Shown here piece after piece: positions 5,271 to 5,765 of a stretch of DNA of 5,765 nucleotides; the stretch's first letter is position 1, and the number at the start of each line of letters is the position of its first letter. The notes under the pieces were generated by a model. It had not been told where the DNA came from. It saw only the letters and a program-made list of their open reading frames with translations, and made no database searches. Source of the stretch: Rubrobacter sp. (lineage in GTDB: Bacteria > Actinomycetota > Rubrobacteria > Rubrobacterales > Rubrobacteraceae). The DNA is taken from assembly GCA_013815485.1 (NCBI GenBank), contig JACDGB010000137.1, positions 1 to 5,765 on the forward strand. The letters are read 5' to 3'. Made by a program: the position numbers and the translations under genes.

Positions 5271-5765
5271 TCAAACCCGCGTCAAGTACTCGTTGGAGCG
5301 CGTATCCACCCGCACCCGATCCCCGATGCCCACGAAGAGCGGCACCTGCACGACCACCCCGGTCTCAAGCGTCGCTGGCTTGCTCCCGCCCGTGGCGGTG
5401 TCGCCCTTGACGCCGGGGTCGGTCTCCGAGACCTCCAGTTCCACATGAGCGGGAGTCTCCACGCTCACGACCTCTCCGTCCGCCGAGAGCACGCTGACCA
5501 CCCCATTTGGCACGACGTAGCCTTCGGTCTCCCCCAGCACGTCGGCGGGGATGGCGGTCTGCTCGTATGTCTCCGCATCCATGAAGTGAAGCAGGTCGTC
5601 GTCACGGTACAGATAAGTCATCTGCCGCGATTCGGTCCTGATATTCTCCACCTTCTCGTTGGCGCGGAAGGTCTTCTCGATCACCGCCCCAGAATCCATG
5701 TTGCGCAGCCGCGTCCTCACGAACGCCCCGCCCTTCCCAGGCTTGACGTGCTGAAAGTACGCGAT
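5271..5765 (-). CDS. efp: Translation elongation factor P, 5' end outside window
   Basis: EF-P binds ribosomes stalled at consecutive prolines and stimulates peptide bond formation. The visible 164 residues run from [18 protein letters not shown], in the KOW-like first domain, to the characteristic C-terminus [15 protein letters not shown]. About 20 N-terminal residues lie beyond the window, judged from the usual length near 185. The frame is open to the window edge; the ATG at 5720 is internal. The loop KPGKG contains the lysine (second K) that is modified in several bacteria: beta-lysylated in E. coli, aminopentanol-modified in Bacillus. The tip reads PGKGG rather than the PGKGP described for an actinobacterial subfamily that works unmodified. 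The two later OB-like domains are represented by [15 protein letters not shown] and [20 protein letters not shown]. It is the first gene of the cluster visible here; its promoter is not in the window. Confidence 0.97.
   Translation of the reverse strand: MAYFQHVKPGKGGAFVRTRLRNMDSGAVIEKTFRANEKVENIRTESRQMTYLYRDDDLLHFMDAETYEQTAIPADVLGETEGYVVPNGVVSVLSADGEVVSVETPAHVELEVSETDPGVKGDTATGGSKPATLETGVVVQVPLFVGIGDRVRVDTRSNEYLTRV

Overview
This window looks like part of a high-GC actinobacterial chromosome. Every recognisable gene is on the minus strand, so transcription runs from high to low coordinates. An early-branching actinobacterium such as Rubrobacter is my best guess. The grounds are the GC-rich codon use, the adjacency tlyA-nadK-recN-pyrG known from Mycobacterium, and the actinobacterial wording of the CTP synthase start ([13 protein letters not shown]). 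The genus is inference; the phylum is moderately supported.

Layout in the direction of transcription: efp (elongation factor P, 5' end outside the window), nusB (antitermination factor), a short-chain polyprenyl diphosphate synthase of the farnesyl (IspA) type, tlyA (rRNA 2'-O-methyltransferase with an S4 domain), nadK (NAD kinase), recN (DNA-repair SMC-like ATPase), a gap of about 470 bases, and pyrG (CTP synthase, first 66 codons only). From efp to recN the genes are separated by at most 31 bases or overlap by 1 to 9 bases, so they very likely form one operon with translational coupling. Start codons are diverse: TTG for nusB, ATG for ispA and tlyA, probably CTG for nadK, and GTG for recN. 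Most are supported by a good Shine-Dalgarno sequence lying inside or just after the upstream gene.

The genes serve core functions rather than one pathway: ribosome rescue at proline stretches (EF-P), rRNA transcription (NusB), rRNA methylation (TlyA), isoprenoid chain building (IspA), NADP supply (NadK), double-strand break repair (RecN) and CTP supply (PyrG). The order is informative. The efp-nusB-ispA-tlyA-recN part resembles the Firmicutes order with folD, xseA/B, dxs and argR missing. The tlyA-nadK-recN-pyrG part is the actinobacterial order with the two genes that lie between recN and pyrG in Mycobacterium missing.

The only sizeable non-genic stretch, about 199-671, is visibly richer in A+T than its surroundings. 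It holds a long imperfect inverted repeat, a possible weak promoter, a possible 54-codon ORF overlapping the pyrG start, and an isolated perfect Shine-Dalgarno sequence. I see no CRISPR, tRNA, rRNA, insertion sequence or phage gene. I do not see a convincing new multi-gene system; the gap before pyrG is the part most worth a second look.
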